Notes: generated by a model not told the origin, from the sequence alone. A stretch of DNA of 64,000 bases from Hippasteria phrygiana (GCA_037893225.1 JAZGUH010000360.1:1550001-1614000); one strand, 5' to 3'. Shown: positions 1-12,000, numbered from the stretch's first letter. A program made the numbers and translations.

Positions 1-489
1 TGCATTTGGTTGATATTTCATGCAATTATGAATGAGTAAAGCAAGTCCATACCCCAGGGAATTTGACAGGCATGGAGCAATAAATAAAAGGTAATATGCA
101 CACAGATGGTGGCCGGGAAGAAAATAAACATTGCGAGGTTTGAATTTTCTCCACAGGGTTTAACTCTAGGAAGCCGCCGATAATTGCAACATGTAGAGCC
201 AGATCTAAGCTATCCATACATGTCAAAATTACTGCATTTGGTTGATATTTCATGCAATTATTGAATGAGTAAAGCAAGTCCATACCCCAGGGAATTTGAC
301 AGGCATGGAGCAATAAATAGAAGGTAATGTGCACACAGATGGTGGCCGGGAAGAAAATAAACATTGCGAGGTTTGAATTTTCTCCACAAGTTTTAACTCT
401 AGGAAGCCGCCGATAATTGCAACATGTAGAGCCAGATCTAAGCTATCCATACATGTCAAAATTACTGCATTTGGTTGATATTTCATGCA
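1..489. repeat. Left edge of window: partial copy, F-like monomer, G monomer
   Basis: Bases 1-24 are the tail of a monomer that continues outside the window. The copy at 25-256 is F-like: it has 'ataaaagg' and 'cacaggg', but 'tttaactc' where other F copies have 'tttatctc'. The copy at 257-489 is a 233-bp G monomer. After it, no 233-bp monomer appears until 21834. The array clearly extends to the left of the window. Confidence 0.9.
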
Positions 490-721
490 ATTATGAATGA
501 GTAAAGCAAGTTCATACCCCATGGAATTTGACAGGCATGGAGCAATAAATAGAGGGTAATATGCACACAGATGGTGGCCGGAAAGAAAATAAACATTGCG
601 AGGTTTGAATTTTCTCCACAAGTTTGAACTCTAGGAAGCCGCCGATGATTGCAACATGTAGCGCCAGATCTAAGCTATCCATACATGTCAAAATTACTGC
701 ATTTGGTTGATATTTCATGCA

Positions 722-953
722 ATTATGAATGAATAAAGCAAGTCCATACCCCAGGGAATTTGACAGGCATGGAGCAATAAATAGACGGTAATATATACAC
801 AGATGTTGGCTGGGAAGAAAATATACATTGCGAGGTTTGAATTTTCTCCACAAGTTTTAACTCTAAGAAGCCGCCGATAATTGCAACATGTAGAGCCAGA
901 TCTAAGCTATCCATACATGTCAAAATTACTGAATTTGGTTGATATTTCATGCA
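722..953. repeat. Monomer type A (representative)
   Basis: Positions count from the A of 'attatgaatg'. Type A has a at 12, c at 23, g at 33, 45 and 51, 'agacgg' at 62-67, 'atatatacac' near 70-79, 'ggctggg' at 87-93, 'aatatac' near 100-106, t at 137, 'ctaag' at 142-146, 'gataatt' at 155-161, 'gagcc' at 172-176 and 'actgaat' near 207-213. It is followed by B in the regular tetramer. A subtype with 'agacag' (a at 66) occurs at 26944, 29962, 32283, 35301 and 46443. Confidence 0.9.
886..920. repeat. Inverted repeat inside each monomer (representative)
   Basis: Seven-base arms 'acatgta' (886-892) and 'tacatgt' (914-920) flank a 21-base spacer that contains the palindrome 'agatct' (898-903). In monomer numbering the arms are 165-171 and 193-199. 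Types with 'gcgcc' add an inner 'tagc'/'gcta' pair, which 'gagcc' types lose. The arms were unchanged in the monomers I compared, except the truncated dimers, where the right arm is cut. Whether it forms a hairpin or binds a protein cannot be told from sequence. Confidence 0.6.
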
Positions 954-1185
954 ATTATGAATGAGTAAAGCAAGTCCATACCCCAGGGAATTTGACATGC
1001 ATGGAGCAATAAATAGAAGGTAATATGTACACAAATGTTGGCCAGAAAGAAAATAAACATTGCGAGGTTTGAATTTTCTCCACAAGTTTGAACTCTAGGA
1101 AGCCGCCGATGATTGCAACATGTAGCGCCAGATCTAAGCTAAACATACATGTCAAAATTGCTGCATTTGGTTGATATTTCATGCA
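954..1185. repeat. Monomer type B (representative)
   Basis: Type B has g at 12, c at 23, t at 45 (giving 'catgcatgg'), 'agaagg' at 62-67, 'tgtacacaaatg', 'ggccagaaag' at 87-96, 'aataaac', g at 137, 'ctagg', 'gatgatt', 'gcgcc', then the tail 'gctaaac' and 'attgctgcat'. That tail is nearly specific to B in the left two thirds of the window. B carries NsiI-type ATGCAT and BsrGI-type TGTACA sites, useful as type markers. Confidence 0.9.
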
Positions 1186-1417
1186 ATTATGAATGAGTAA
1201 AGCAAGTTCATACCCCAGGGAATTTGACAGGCATGCAGCAATAAATAGAAGGTAATATGTACACAGATGTTGGCCGGGAAGAAAATATACATTGCGAGGT
1301 TTGAATTTTCTCCACAAGTTTTAACTCTAGGAAGCCGCCGATAATTGCAACATGTAGAGCCAGATCTAAGCTATCCATACATGTCAAAATTACTGCATTT
1401 GGTTGATATTTCATGCA
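1186..1417. repeat. Monomer type C (representative)
   Basis: Type C has t at 23 ('gttcat'), c at 51 giving 'gcatgcagc' (a GCATGC site private to C and the C/D hybrid), 'agaagg', 'tgtacacagatg', 'ggccgggaag', 'aatatac', t at 137, 'ctagg', 'gataatt', 'gagcc', 'gctatcc' and 'actgcat'. In the left 21.8 kb a full C is always followed by D or the D/A hybrid. Confidence 0.9.
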
Positions 1418-1649
1418 ATTATGAATGAGTAAAGCAAGTTCATACCCCATGGAATTTGACAGGCATGGAGCAATAAATAGAGGGTAATATGCACACAGAT
1501 GGTGGCCGGAAAGAAAATAAACATTGCGAGGTTTGAATTTTCTCCACAAGTTTGAACTCTAAGAAGCCGCCGATGATTGCAACATGTAGCGCCAGATCTA
1601 AGCTATCCATACATGTCAAAATTACTGCATTTGGTTGATATTTCATGCA
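1418..1649. repeat. Monomer type D (representative)
   Basis: Type D has t at 23, t at 33 giving 'ccccatgg' (a CCATGG site), 'agaggg' at 62-67, 'atgcacac', 'gatggtgg', 'ccggaaag', 'aataaac', g at 137, 'ctaag', 'gatgatt', 'gcgcc', 'gctatcc' and 'actgcat'. The copies at 2810 and 11394 share a rare a at monomer position 17 ('gtaaaacaag'), a marker used to date duplications. Confidence 0.9.
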
Positions 1650-1881
1650 ATTATGAATGAATAAAGCAAGTCCATACCCCAGGGAATTTGACAGGCATGG
1701 AGCAATAAATAGACGGTAATATATACACAGATGTTGGCTGGGAAGAAAATATACATTGCGAGGTTTGAATTTTCTCCACAAGTTTTAACTCTAAGAAGCC
1801 GCCGATAATTGCAACATGTAGAGCCAGATCTAAGCTATCCATACATGTCAAAATTACTGAATTTGGTTGATATTTCATGCA

Positions 1882-2113
1882 ATTATGAATGAGTAAAGCA
1901 AGTCCATACCCCAGGGAATTTGACATGCATGGAGCAATAAATGGAAGGTAATATGTACACAAATGTTGGCCAGAAAGAAAATAAACATTGCGAGGTTTGA
2001 ATTTTCTCCACAAGTTTGAACTCTAGGAAGCCGCCGATGATTGCAACATGTAGCGCCAGATCTAAGCTATCCATACATGTCAAAATTACTGCATTTGGTT
2101 GATATTTCATGCA
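1882..2113. repeat. Hybrid monomer B/D (left domain)
   Basis: B markers run through 'ccagaaag', 'ctagg' and 'gcgcc', but the tail is 'gctatcc' and 'actgcat' instead of B's 'gctaaac' and 'attgctgcat'. It is followed by A, so C and D of the tetramer are missing here. It also has 'aatggaagg', seen nowhere else. Similar B/D hybrids at 30658, 35997 and 49461 lack that variant. Confidence 0.78.
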
Positions 2114-3737
2114 ATTATGAATGAATAAAGCAAGTCCATACCCCAGGGAATTTGACAGGCATGGAGCAATAAATAGACGGTAATATATACACAGATGTTG
2201 GCTGGGAAGAAAATATACATTGCGAGGTTTGAATTTTCTCCACAAGTTTTAACTCTAAGAAGCCGCCGATAATTGCAACATGTAGAGCCAGATCTAAGCT
2301 ATCCATACATGTCAAAATTACTGAATTTGGTTAATATTTCATGCAATTATGAATGAGTAAAGCAAGTCCATACCCCAGGGAATTTGACATGCATGGAGCA
2401 ATAAATAGAAGGTAATATGTACACAAATGTTGGCCAGAAAGAAAATAAACATTGCGAGGTTTGAATTTTCTCCACAAGTTTGAACTCTAGGAAGCCGCCG
2501 ATGATTGCAACATGTAGCGCCAGATCTAAGCTAAACATACATGTCAAAATTGCTGCATTTGGTTGATATTTCATGCAATTATGAATGAGTAAAGCAAGTT
2601 CATACCCCAGGGAATTTGACAGGCATGCAGCAATAAATAGAAGGTAATATGTACACAGATGTTGGCCGGGAAGAAAATATACATTGCGAGGTTTGAATTT
2701 TCTCCACAAGTTTTAACTCTAGGAAGCCGCCGATAATTGCAACATGTAGAGCCAGATCTAAGCTATCCATACATGTCAAAATTACTGCATTTGGTTGATA
2801 TTTCATGCAATTATGAATGAGTAAAACAAGTTCATACCCCATGGAATTTGACAGGCATGGAGCAATAAATAGAGGGTAATATGCACACAGATGGTGGCCG
2901 GAAAGAAAATAAACATTGCGAGGTTTGAATTTTCTCCACAAGTTTGAACTCTAAGAAGCCGCCGATGATTGCAACATGTAGCGCCAGATCTAAGCTATCC
3001 ATACATGTCAAAATTACTGCGTTTGGTTGATATTTCATGCAATTATGAATGAATAAAGCAAGTCCATACCCCAGGGAATTTGACAGGCATGGAGCAATAA
3101 ATAGACGGTAATATATACACAGATGTTGGCTGGGAAGAAAATATACATTGCGAGGTTTGAATTTTCTCCACAAGTTTTAACTCTAAGAAGCCGCCGATAA
3201 TTGCAACATGTAGAGCCAGATCTAAGCTATCCATACATGTCAAAATTACTGAATTTGGTTGATATTTCATGCAATTATGAATGAGTAAAGCAAGTCCATA
3301 CCCCAGGGAATTTGACATGCATGGAGCAATAAATAGAAGGTAATATGTACACAAATGTTGGCCAGAAAGAAAATAAACATTGCGAGGTTTGAATTTTCTC
3401 CACAAGTTTGAACTCTAGGAAGCCGCCGATGATTGCAACATGTAGCGCCAGATCTAAGCTAAACATACATGTCAAAATTGCTGCATTTGGTTGATATTTC
3501 ATGCAATTATGAATGAGTAAAGCAAGTTCATACCCCAGGGAATTTGACAGGCATGCAGCAATAAATAGAAGGTAATATGTACACAGATGTTGGCCGGGAA
3601 GAAAATATACATTGCGAGGTTTGAATTTTCTCCACAAGTTTTAACTCTAGGAAGCCGCCGATAATTGCAACATGTAGAGCCAGATCTAAGCTATCCATAC
3701 ATGTCAAAATTACTGCATTTGGTTGATATTTCATGCA

Positions 3738-3969
3738 ATTATGAATGAGTAAAGCAAGTTCATACCCCATGGAATTTGACAGGCATGGAGCAATAAATAG
3801 ACGGTAATATATACACAGATGTTGGCTGGGAAGAAAATATACATTGCGAGGTTTGAATTTTCTCCACAAGTTTTAACTCTAAGAAGCTGCCGATAATTGC
3901 AACATGTAGAGCCAGATCTAAGCTATCCATACATGTCAAAATTACTGAATTTGGTTGATATTTCATGCA
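3738..3969. repeat. Hybrid monomer D/A with 'gctgcc' variant
   Basis: It starts as D ('gttcat', 'ccccatgg') and continues as A from 'agacgg' ('atatatac', 'ggctggg', 'actgaat'). It merges tetramer slots 4 and 1 and so leaves a trimeric B-C-D/A step. The copies at 3738, 6058 and 12322 share t at monomer position 151 (3888, 6208, 12472), which shows descent from one ancestor. Confidence 0.85.
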
Positions 3970-4201
3970 ATTATGAATGAGTAAAGCAAGTCCATACCCC
4001 AGGGAATTTGACATGCATGGAGCAATAAATAGAAGGTAATATGTACACAAATGTTGGCCAGAAAGAAAATAAACATTGCGAGGTTTGAATTTTCTCCACA
4101 AGTTTGAACTCTAGGAAGCCGCCGATGATTGCAACATGTAGCGCCAGATCTAAGCTAAACATACATGTCAAAATTGCTGCATTTGGTTGATATTTCATGC
4201 A

Positions 4202-4433
4202 ATTATGAATGAGTAAAGCAAGTTCATACCCCAGGGAATTTGACAGGCATGCAGCAATAAATAGAAGGTAATATGTACACAGATGTTGGCCGGGAAGAAA
4301 ATATACATTGCGAGGTTTGAATTTTCTCCACAAGTTTTAACTCTAAGAAGCCGCCGATGATTGCAACATGTAGCGCCAGATCTAAGCTATCCATACATGT
4401 CAAAATTACTGCATTTGGTTGATATTTCATGCA
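4202..4433. repeat. Hybrid monomer C/D (representative)
   Basis: The left part matches C ('gttcat', 'gcatgcagc', 'agaagg', 'ccggg', 'aatatac', 'gttttaac'). From position 145 it matches D ('ctaag', 'gatgatt', 'gcgcc'). In the left domain C/D occurs at 4202, 6522, 8378, 9306, 12786, 14642, 15570, 17426, 18354 and 21138, each time followed by E. The constant pairing shows it was amplified as a unit and did not arise repeatedly. Copies at 9306, 15570 and 46907 share 'ccccacgg'. Confidence 0.85.
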
Positions 4434-4665
4434 ATTATGAATGAATAAAGCAAGTCCATACCCCAGGGAATTTGACATGCATGGAGCAATAAATAGACGG
4501 TAATATGTACACAGATGTTGGCCGGAAAGAAAATAAACATTGCGAGGTTTGAATTTTCTCCACAAGTTTGAACTCTAAGAAGCCGCCGATGATTGCAACA
4601 TGTAGCGCCAGATCTAAGCTATCCATACATGTCAAAATTACTGCATTTGGTTGATATTTCATGCA
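4434..4665. repeat. Monomer type E (representative)
   Basis: E begins like A (a at 12, c at 23), has B's 'catgcatgg', A's 'agacgg', then 'tgtacacagatg', and a D-like right half ('ccggaaag', 'aataaac', g at 137, 'ctaag', 'gatgatt', 'gcgcc', 'actgcat'). It looks like a mosaic. It follows C/D and precedes A' or F in the left domain, and follows G or F-G pairs in the middle domain. A form with g at 12 (E') is at 27176, 30194, 32515 and 35533. Confidence 0.85.
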
Positions 4666-4897
4666 ATTATGAATGAGTAAAGCAAGTCCATACCCCAGGG
4701 AATTTGACAGGCATGGAGCAATAAATAGACGGTAATATATACACAGATGTTGGCTGGGAAGAAAATATACATTGCGAGGTTTGAATTTTCTCCACAAGTT
4801 TTAACTCTAAGAAGCCGCCGATAATTGCAACATGTAGAGCCAGATCTAAGCTATCCATACATGTCAAAATTACTGAATTTGGTTGATATTTCATGCA
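4666..4897. repeat. Monomer type A' (representative)
   Basis: Same as A except g at position 12 ('gagtaaag'). It always follows E or E'. The copies at 9770, 16034, 27408, 30426, 32747 and 35765 share 'cccgagg' (g at 31), a rare marker that links the left and middle domains. Confidence 0.85.
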
Positions 4898-5129
4898 ATT
4901 ATGAATGAGTAAAGCAAGTCCATACCCCAGGGAATTTGACATGCATGGAGCAATAAATAGAAGGTAATATGTACACAAATGTTGGCCAGAAAGAAAATAA
5001 ACATTGCGAGGTTTGAATTTTCTCCACAAGTTTGAACTCTAGGAAGCCGCCGATGATTGCAACATGTAGCGCCAGATCTAAGCTAAACATACATGTCAAA
5101 ATTGCTGCATTTGGTTGATATTTCATGCA

Positions 5130-5361
5130 ATTATGAATGAGTAAAGCAAGTTCATACCCCATGGAATTTGACAGGCATGGAGCAATAAATAGAGGGTAAT
5201 ATGCACACAGATGGTGGCCGGAAAGAAAATAAACATTGCGAGGTTTGAATTTTCTCCACAAGTTTGAACTCTAAGAAGCCGCCGATGATTGCAACATGTA
5301 GCGCCAGATCTAAGCTATCCATACATGTCAAAATTACTGCGTTTGGTTGATATTTCATGCA
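5130..5361. repeat. Hybrid monomer C|D: junction of the 2320-bp duplication
   Basis: It looks like D, yet it follows B directly and lacks the 'gtaaaacaag' marker of its source D at 2810. Its first bases match C at 7450 and the rest match D. The exchange lies within 5147-5161 ('caagttcatacccca'). Confidence 0.8.
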
Positions 5362-8300
5362 ATTATGAATGAATAAAGCAAGTCCATACCCCAGGGAATT
5401 TGACAGGCATGGAGCAATAAATAGACGGTAATATATACACAGATGTTGGCTGGGAAGAAAATATACATTGCGAGGTTTGAATTTTCTCCACAAGTTTTAA
5501 CTCTAAGAAGCCGCCGATAATTGCAACATGTAGAGCCAGATCTAAGCTATCCATACATGTCAAAATTACTGAATTTGGTTGATATTTCATGCAATTATGA
5601 ATGAGTAAAGCAAGTCCATACCCCAGGGAATTTGACATGCATGGAGCAATAAATAGAAGGTAATATGTACACAAATGTTGGCCAGAAAGAAAATAAACAT
5701 TGCGAGGTTTGAATTTTCTCCACAAGTTTGAACTCTAGGAAGCCGCCGATGATTGCAACATGTAGCGCCAGATCTAAGCTAAACATACATGTCAAAATTG
5801 CTGCATTTGGTTGATATTTCATGCAATTATGAATGAGTAAAGCAAGTTCATACCCCAGGGAATTTGACAGGCATGCAGCAATAAATAGAAGGTAATATGT
5901 ACACAGATGTTGGCCGGGAAGAAAATATACATTGCGAGGTTTGAATTTTCTCCACAAGTTTTAACTCTAGGAAGCCGCCGATAATTGCAACATGTAGAGC
6001 CAGATCTAAGCTATCCATACATGTCAAAATTACTGCATTTGGTTGATATTTCATGCAATTATGAATGAGTAAAGCAAGTTCATACCCCATGGAATTTGAC
6101 AGGCATGGAGCAATAAATAGACGGTAATATATACACAGATGTTGGCTGGGAAGAAAATATACATTGCGAGGTTTGAATTTTCTCCACAAGTTTTAACTCT
6201 AAGAAGCTGCCGATAATTGCAACATGTAGAGCCAGATCTAAGCTATCCATACATGTCAAAATTACTGAATTTGGTTGATATTTCATGCAATTATGAATGA
6301 GTAAAGCAAGTCCATACCCCAGGGAATTTGACATGCATGGAGCAATAAATAGAAGGTAATATGTACACAAATGTTGGCCAGAAAGAAAATAAACATTGCG
6401 AGGTTTGAATTTTCTCCACAAGTTTGAACTCTAGGAAGCCGCCGATGATTGCAACATGTAGCGCCAGATCTAAGCTAAACATACATGTCAAAATTGCTGC
6501 ATTTGGTTGATATTTCATGCAATTATGAATGAGTAAAGCAAGTTCATACCCCAGGGAATTTGACAGGCATGCAGCAATAAATAGAAGGTAATATGTACAC
6601 AGATGTTGGCCGGGAAGAAAATATACATTGCGAGGTTTGAATTTTCTCCACAAGTTTTAACTCTAAGAAGCCGCCGATGATTGCAACATGTAGCGCCAGA
6701 TCTAAGCTATCCATACATGTCAAAATTACTGCATTTGGTTGATATTTCATGCAATTATGAATGAATAAAGCAAGTCCATACCCCAGGGAATTTGACATGC
6801 ATGGAGCAATAAATAGACGGTAATATGTACACAGATGTTGGCCGGAAAGAAAATAAACATTGCGAGGTTTGAATTTTCTCCACAAGTTTGAACTCTAAGA
6901 AGCCGCCGATGATTGCAACATGTAGCGCCAGATCTAAGCTATCCATACATGTCAAAATTACTGCATTTGGTTGATATTTCATGCAATTATGAATGAGTAA
7001 AGCAAGTCCATACCCCAGGGAATTTGACAGGCATGGAGCAATAAATAGACGGTAATATATACACAGATGTTGGCTGGGAAGAAAATATACATTGCGAGGT
7101 TTGAATTTTCTCCACAAGTTTTAACTCTAAGAAGCCGCCGATAATTGCAACATGTAGAGCCAGATCTAAGCTATCCATACATGTCAAAATTACTGAATTT
7201 GGTTGATATTTCATGCAATTATGAATGAGTAAAGCAAGTCCATACCCCAGGGAATTTGACATGCATGGAGCAATAAATAGAAGGTAATATGTACACAAAT
7301 GTTGGCCAGAAAGAAAATAAACATTGCGAGGTTTGAATTTTCTCCACAAGTTTGAACTCTAGGAAGCCGCCGATGATTGCAACATGTAGCGCCAGATCTA
7401 AGCTAAACATACATGTCAAAATTGCTGCATTTGGTTGATATTTCATGCAATTATGAATGAGTAAAGCAAGTTCATACCCCAGGGAATTTGACAGGCATGC
7501 AGCAATAAATAGAAGGTAATATGTACACAGATGTTGGCCGGGAAGAAAATATACATTGCGAGGTTTGAATTTTCTCCACAAGTTTTAACTCTAGGAAGCC
7601 GCCGATAATTGCAACATGTAGAGCCAGATCTAAGCTATCCATACATGTCAAAATTACTGCATTTGGTTGATATTTCATGCAATTATGAATGAGTAAAGCA
7701 AGTTCATACCCCATGGAATTTGACAGGCATGGAGCAATAAATAGAGGGTAATATGCACACAGATGGTGGCCGGAAAGAAAATAAACATTGCGAGGTTTGA
7801 ATTTTCTCCACAAGTTTGAACTCTAAGAAGCCGCCGATGATTGCAACATGTAGCGCCAGATCTAAGCTATCCATACATGTCAAAATTACTGCATTTGGTT
7901 GATATTTCATGCAATTATGAATGAATAAAGCAAGTCCATACCCCAGGGAATTTGACAGGCATGGAGCAATAAATAGACGGTAATATATACACAGATGTTG
8001 GCTGGGAAGAAAATATACATTGCGAGGTTTGAATTTTCTCCACAAGTTTTAACTCTAAGAAGCCGCCGATAATTGCAACATGTAGAGCCAGATCTAAGCT
8101 ATCCATACATGTCAAAATTACTGAATTTGGTTGATATTTCATGCAATTATGAATGAGTAAAGCAAGTCCATACCCCAGGGAATTTGACATGCATGGAGCA
8201 ATAAATAGAAGGTAATATGTACACAAATGTTGGCCAGAAAGAAAATAAACATTGCGAGGTTTGAATTTTCTCCACAAGTTTGAACTCTAGGAAGCCGCCG

Positions 8301-8841
8301 ATGATTGCAACATGTAGCGCCAGATCTAAGCTAAACATACATGTCAAAATTGCTGCATTTGGTTGATATTTCATGCAATTATGAATGAGTAAAGCAAGTT
8401 CATACCCCAGGGAATTTGACAGGCATGCAGCAATAAATAGAAGGTAATATGTACACAGATGTTGGCCGGGAAGAAAATATACATTGCGAGGTTTGAATTT
8501 TCTCCACAAGTTTTAACTCTAAGAAGCCGCCGATGATTGCAACATGTAGCGCCAGATCTAAGCTATCCATACATGTCAAAATTACTGCATTTGGTTGATA
8601 TTTCATGCAATTATGAATGAATAAAGCAAGTCCATACCCCAGGGAATTTGACATGCATGGAGCAATAAATAGACGGTAATATGTACACAGATGTTGGCCG
8701 GAAAGAAAATAAACATTGCGAGGTTTGAATTTTCTCCACAAGTTTGAACTCTAAGAAGCCGCCGATGATTGCAACATGTAGCGCCAGATCTAAGCTATCC
8801 ATACATGTCAAAATTACTGCATTTGGTTGATATTTCATGCA

Positions 8842-9073
8842 ATTATGAATGAGTAAAGCAAGTCCATACCCCAGGGAATTTGACAGGCATGGAGCAATAA
8901 ATAAAAGGTAATATGCACACAGATGGTGGCCGGGAAGAAAATAAACATTGCGAGGTTTGAATTTTCTCCACAGGGTTTATCTCTAGGAAGCCGCCGATAA
9001 TTGCAACATGTAGAGCCAGATCTAAGCTATCCATACATGTCAAAATTACTGAATTTGGTTGATATTTCATGCA
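8842..9073. repeat. Monomer type F (representative)
   Basis: Type F has 'ataaaagg' in place of 'atagacgg', 'atgcacac', 'gatggtgg', 'ccgggaag', and 'cacagggtttatctc' in place of 'cacaagttttaactc', then 'ctagg', 'gataatt', 'gagcc'. F copies ending 'actgaat' precede B. F copies ending 'actgcat' precede the 233-bp G. A form with 'catgcatgg' (F') occurs at 23460, 25085, 26247, 29265, 31586, 34604, 42959, 44584 and 45746. Confidence 0.88.
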
Positions 9074-12000
9074 ATTATGAATGAGTAAAGCAAGTCCATA
9101 CCCCAGGGAATTTGACATGCATGGAGCAATAAATAGAAGGTAATATGTACACAAATGTTGGCCAGAAAGAAAATAAACATTGCGAGGTTTGAATTTTCTC
9201 CACAAGTTTGAACTCTAGGAAGCCGCCGATGATTGCAACATGTAGCGCCAGATCTAAGCTAAACATACATGTCAAAATTGCTGCATTTGGTTGATATTTC
9301 ATGCAATTATGAATGAGTAAAGCAAGTTCATACCCCACGGAATTTGACAGGCATGCAGCAATAAATAGAAGGTAATATGTACACAGATGTTGGCCGGGAA
9401 GAAAATATACATTGCGAGGTTTGAATTTTCTCCACAAGTTTTAACTCTAAGAAGCCGCCGATGATTGCAACATGTAGCGCCAGATCTAAGCTATCCATAC
9501 ATGTCAAAATTACTGCATTTGGTTGATATTTCATGCAATTATGAATGAATAAAGCAAGTCCATACCCCAGGGAATTTGACATGCATGGAGCAATAAATAG
9601 ACGGTAATATGTACACAGATGTTGGCCGGAAAGAAAATAAACATTGCGAGGTTTGAATTTTCTCCACAAGTTTGAACTCTAAGAAGCCGCCGATGATTGC
9701 AACATGTAGCGCCAGATCTAAGCTATCCATACATGTCAAAATTACTGCATTTGGTTGATATTTCATGCAATTATGAATGAGTAAAGCAAGTCCATACCCG
9801 AGGGAATTTGACAGGCATGGAGCAATAAATAGACGGTAATATATACACAGATGTTGGCTGGGAAGAAAATATACATTGCGAGGTTTGAATTTTCTCCACA
9901 AGTTTTAACTCTAAGAAGCCGCCGATAATTGCAACATGTAGAGCCAGATCTAAGCTATCCATACATGTCAAAATTACTGAATTTGGTTGATATTTCATGC
10001 AATTATGAATGAGTAAAGCAAGTCCATACCCCAGGGAATTTGACATGCATGGAGCAATAAATAGAAGGTAATATGTACACAAATGTTGGCCAGAAAGAAA
10101 ATAAACATTGCGAGGTTTGAATTTTCTCCACAAGTTTGAACTCTAGGAAGCCGCCGATGATTGCAACATGTAGCGCCAGATCTAAGCTAAACATACATGT
10201 CAAAATTGCTGCATTTGGTTGATATTTCATGCAATTATGAATGAGTAAAGCAAGTTCATACCCCAGGGAATTTGACAGGCATGCAGCAATAAATAGAAGG
10301 TAATATGTACACAGATGTTGGCCGGGAAGAAAATATACATTGCGAGGTTTGAATTTTCTCCACAAGTTTTAACTCTAGGAAGCCGCCGATAATTGCAACA
10401 TGTAGAGCCAGATCTAAGCTATCCATACATGTCAAAATTACTGCATTTGGTTGATATTTCATGCAATTATGAATGAGTAAAGCAAGTTCATACCCCATGG
10501 AATTTGACAGGCATGGAGCAATAAATAGAGGGTAATATGCACACAGATGGTGGCCGGAAAGAAAATAAACATTGCGAGGTTTGAATTTTCTCCACAAGTT
10601 TGAACTCTAAGAAGCCGCCGATGATTGCAACATGTAGCGCCAGATCTAAGCTATCCATACATGTCAAAATTACTGCATTTGGTTGATATTTCATGCAATT
10701 ATGAATGAATAAAGCAAGTCCATACCCCAGGGAATTTGACAGGCATGGAGCAATAAATAGACGGTAATATATACACAGATGTTGGCTGGGAAGAAAATAT
10801 ACATTGCGAGGTTTGAATTTTCTCCACAAGTTTTAACTCTAAGAAGCCGCCGATAATTGCAACATGTAGAGCCAGATCTAAGCTATCCATACATGTCAAA
10901 ATTACTGAATTTGGTTGATATTTCATGCAATTATGAATGAGTAAAGCAAGTCCATACCCCAGGGAATTTGACATGCATGGAGCAATAAATAGAAGGTAAT
11001 ATGTACACAAATGTTGGCCAGAAAGAAAATAAACATTGCGAGGTTTGAATTTTCTCCACAAGTTTGAACTCTAGGAAGCCGCCGATGATTGCAACATGTA
11101 GCGCCAGATCTAAGCTAAACATACATGTCAAAATTGCTGCATTTGGTTGATATTTCATGCAATTATGAATGAGTAAAGCAAGTTCATACCCCAGGGAATT
11201 TGACAGGCATGCAGCAATAAATAGAAGGTAATATGTACACAGATGTTGGCCGGGAAGAAAATATACATTGCGAGGTTTGAATTTTCTCCACAAGTTTTAA
11301 CTCTAGGAAGCCGCCGATAATTGCAACATGTAGAGCCAGATCTAAGCTATCCATACATGTCAAAATTACTGCATTTGGTTGATATTTCATGCAATTATGA
11401 ATGAGTAAAACAAGTTCATACCCCATGGAATTTGACAGGCATGGAGCAATAAATAGAGGGTAATATGCACACAGATGGTGGCCGGAAAGAAAATAAACAT
11501 TGCGAGGTTTGAATTTTCTCCACAAGTTTGAACTCTAAGAAGCCGCCGATGATTGCAACATGTAGCGCCAGATCTAAGCTATCCATACATGTCAAAATTA
11601 CTGCATTTGGTTGATATTTCATGCAATTATGAATGAATAAAGCAAGTCCATACCCCAGGGAATTTGACAGGCATGGAGCAATAAATAGACGGTAATATAT
11701 ACACAGATGTTGGCTGGGAAGAAAATATACATTGCGAGGTTTGAATTTTCTCCACAAGTTTTAACTCTAAGAAGCCGCCGATAATTGCAACATGTAGAGC
11801 CAGATCTAAGCTATCCATACATGTCAAAATTACTGAATTTGGTTGATATTTCATGCAATTATGAATGAGTAAAGCAAGTCCATACCCCAGGGAATTTGAC
11901 ATGCATGGAGCAATAAATAGAAGGTAATATGTACACAAATGTTGGCCAGAAAGAAAATAAACATTGCGAGGTTTGAATTTTCTCCACAAGTTTGAACTCT

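Larger units (their letters stand above)
722..1649. repeat. Reference higher-order repeat: tetramer A-B-C-D, 928 bp
   Basis: Four distinct 232-bp monomers in the order A (722), B (954), C (1186), D (1418). The four-monomer unit repeats with a 928-bp period wherever the array is regular. Clear runs are 10002-11857 (B-C-D-A twice), 19050-20905 (B-C-D-A twice) and 38549-40404 (the same, in the displaced copy). Adjacent monomers differ by roughly 7% whereas the 928-bp units in these runs look identical by eye. That contrast supports an HOR rather than a simple monomeric array. Confidence 0.93.
2827..7481. repeat. Tandem duplication, period 2320 bp (10 monomers)
   Basis: Bases p and p+2320 agree from 2827 to 5161 (2335 bp), which is the period plus 15 bp, as expected of a simple tandem duplication. 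Just outside, 2826 is a while 5146 is g, and 5162 is t while 7482 is g. Shared rare markers inside are g at 3021/5341 and t at 3888/6208. The junction monomer at 5130 starts as C and becomes D within 5147-5161. Confidence 0.85.

Noticed and set aside
954..1185. Species identification from the monomer
   Set aside because: I do not recognise the sequence. Composition and HOR structure fit many eukaryotes, so no name is given.
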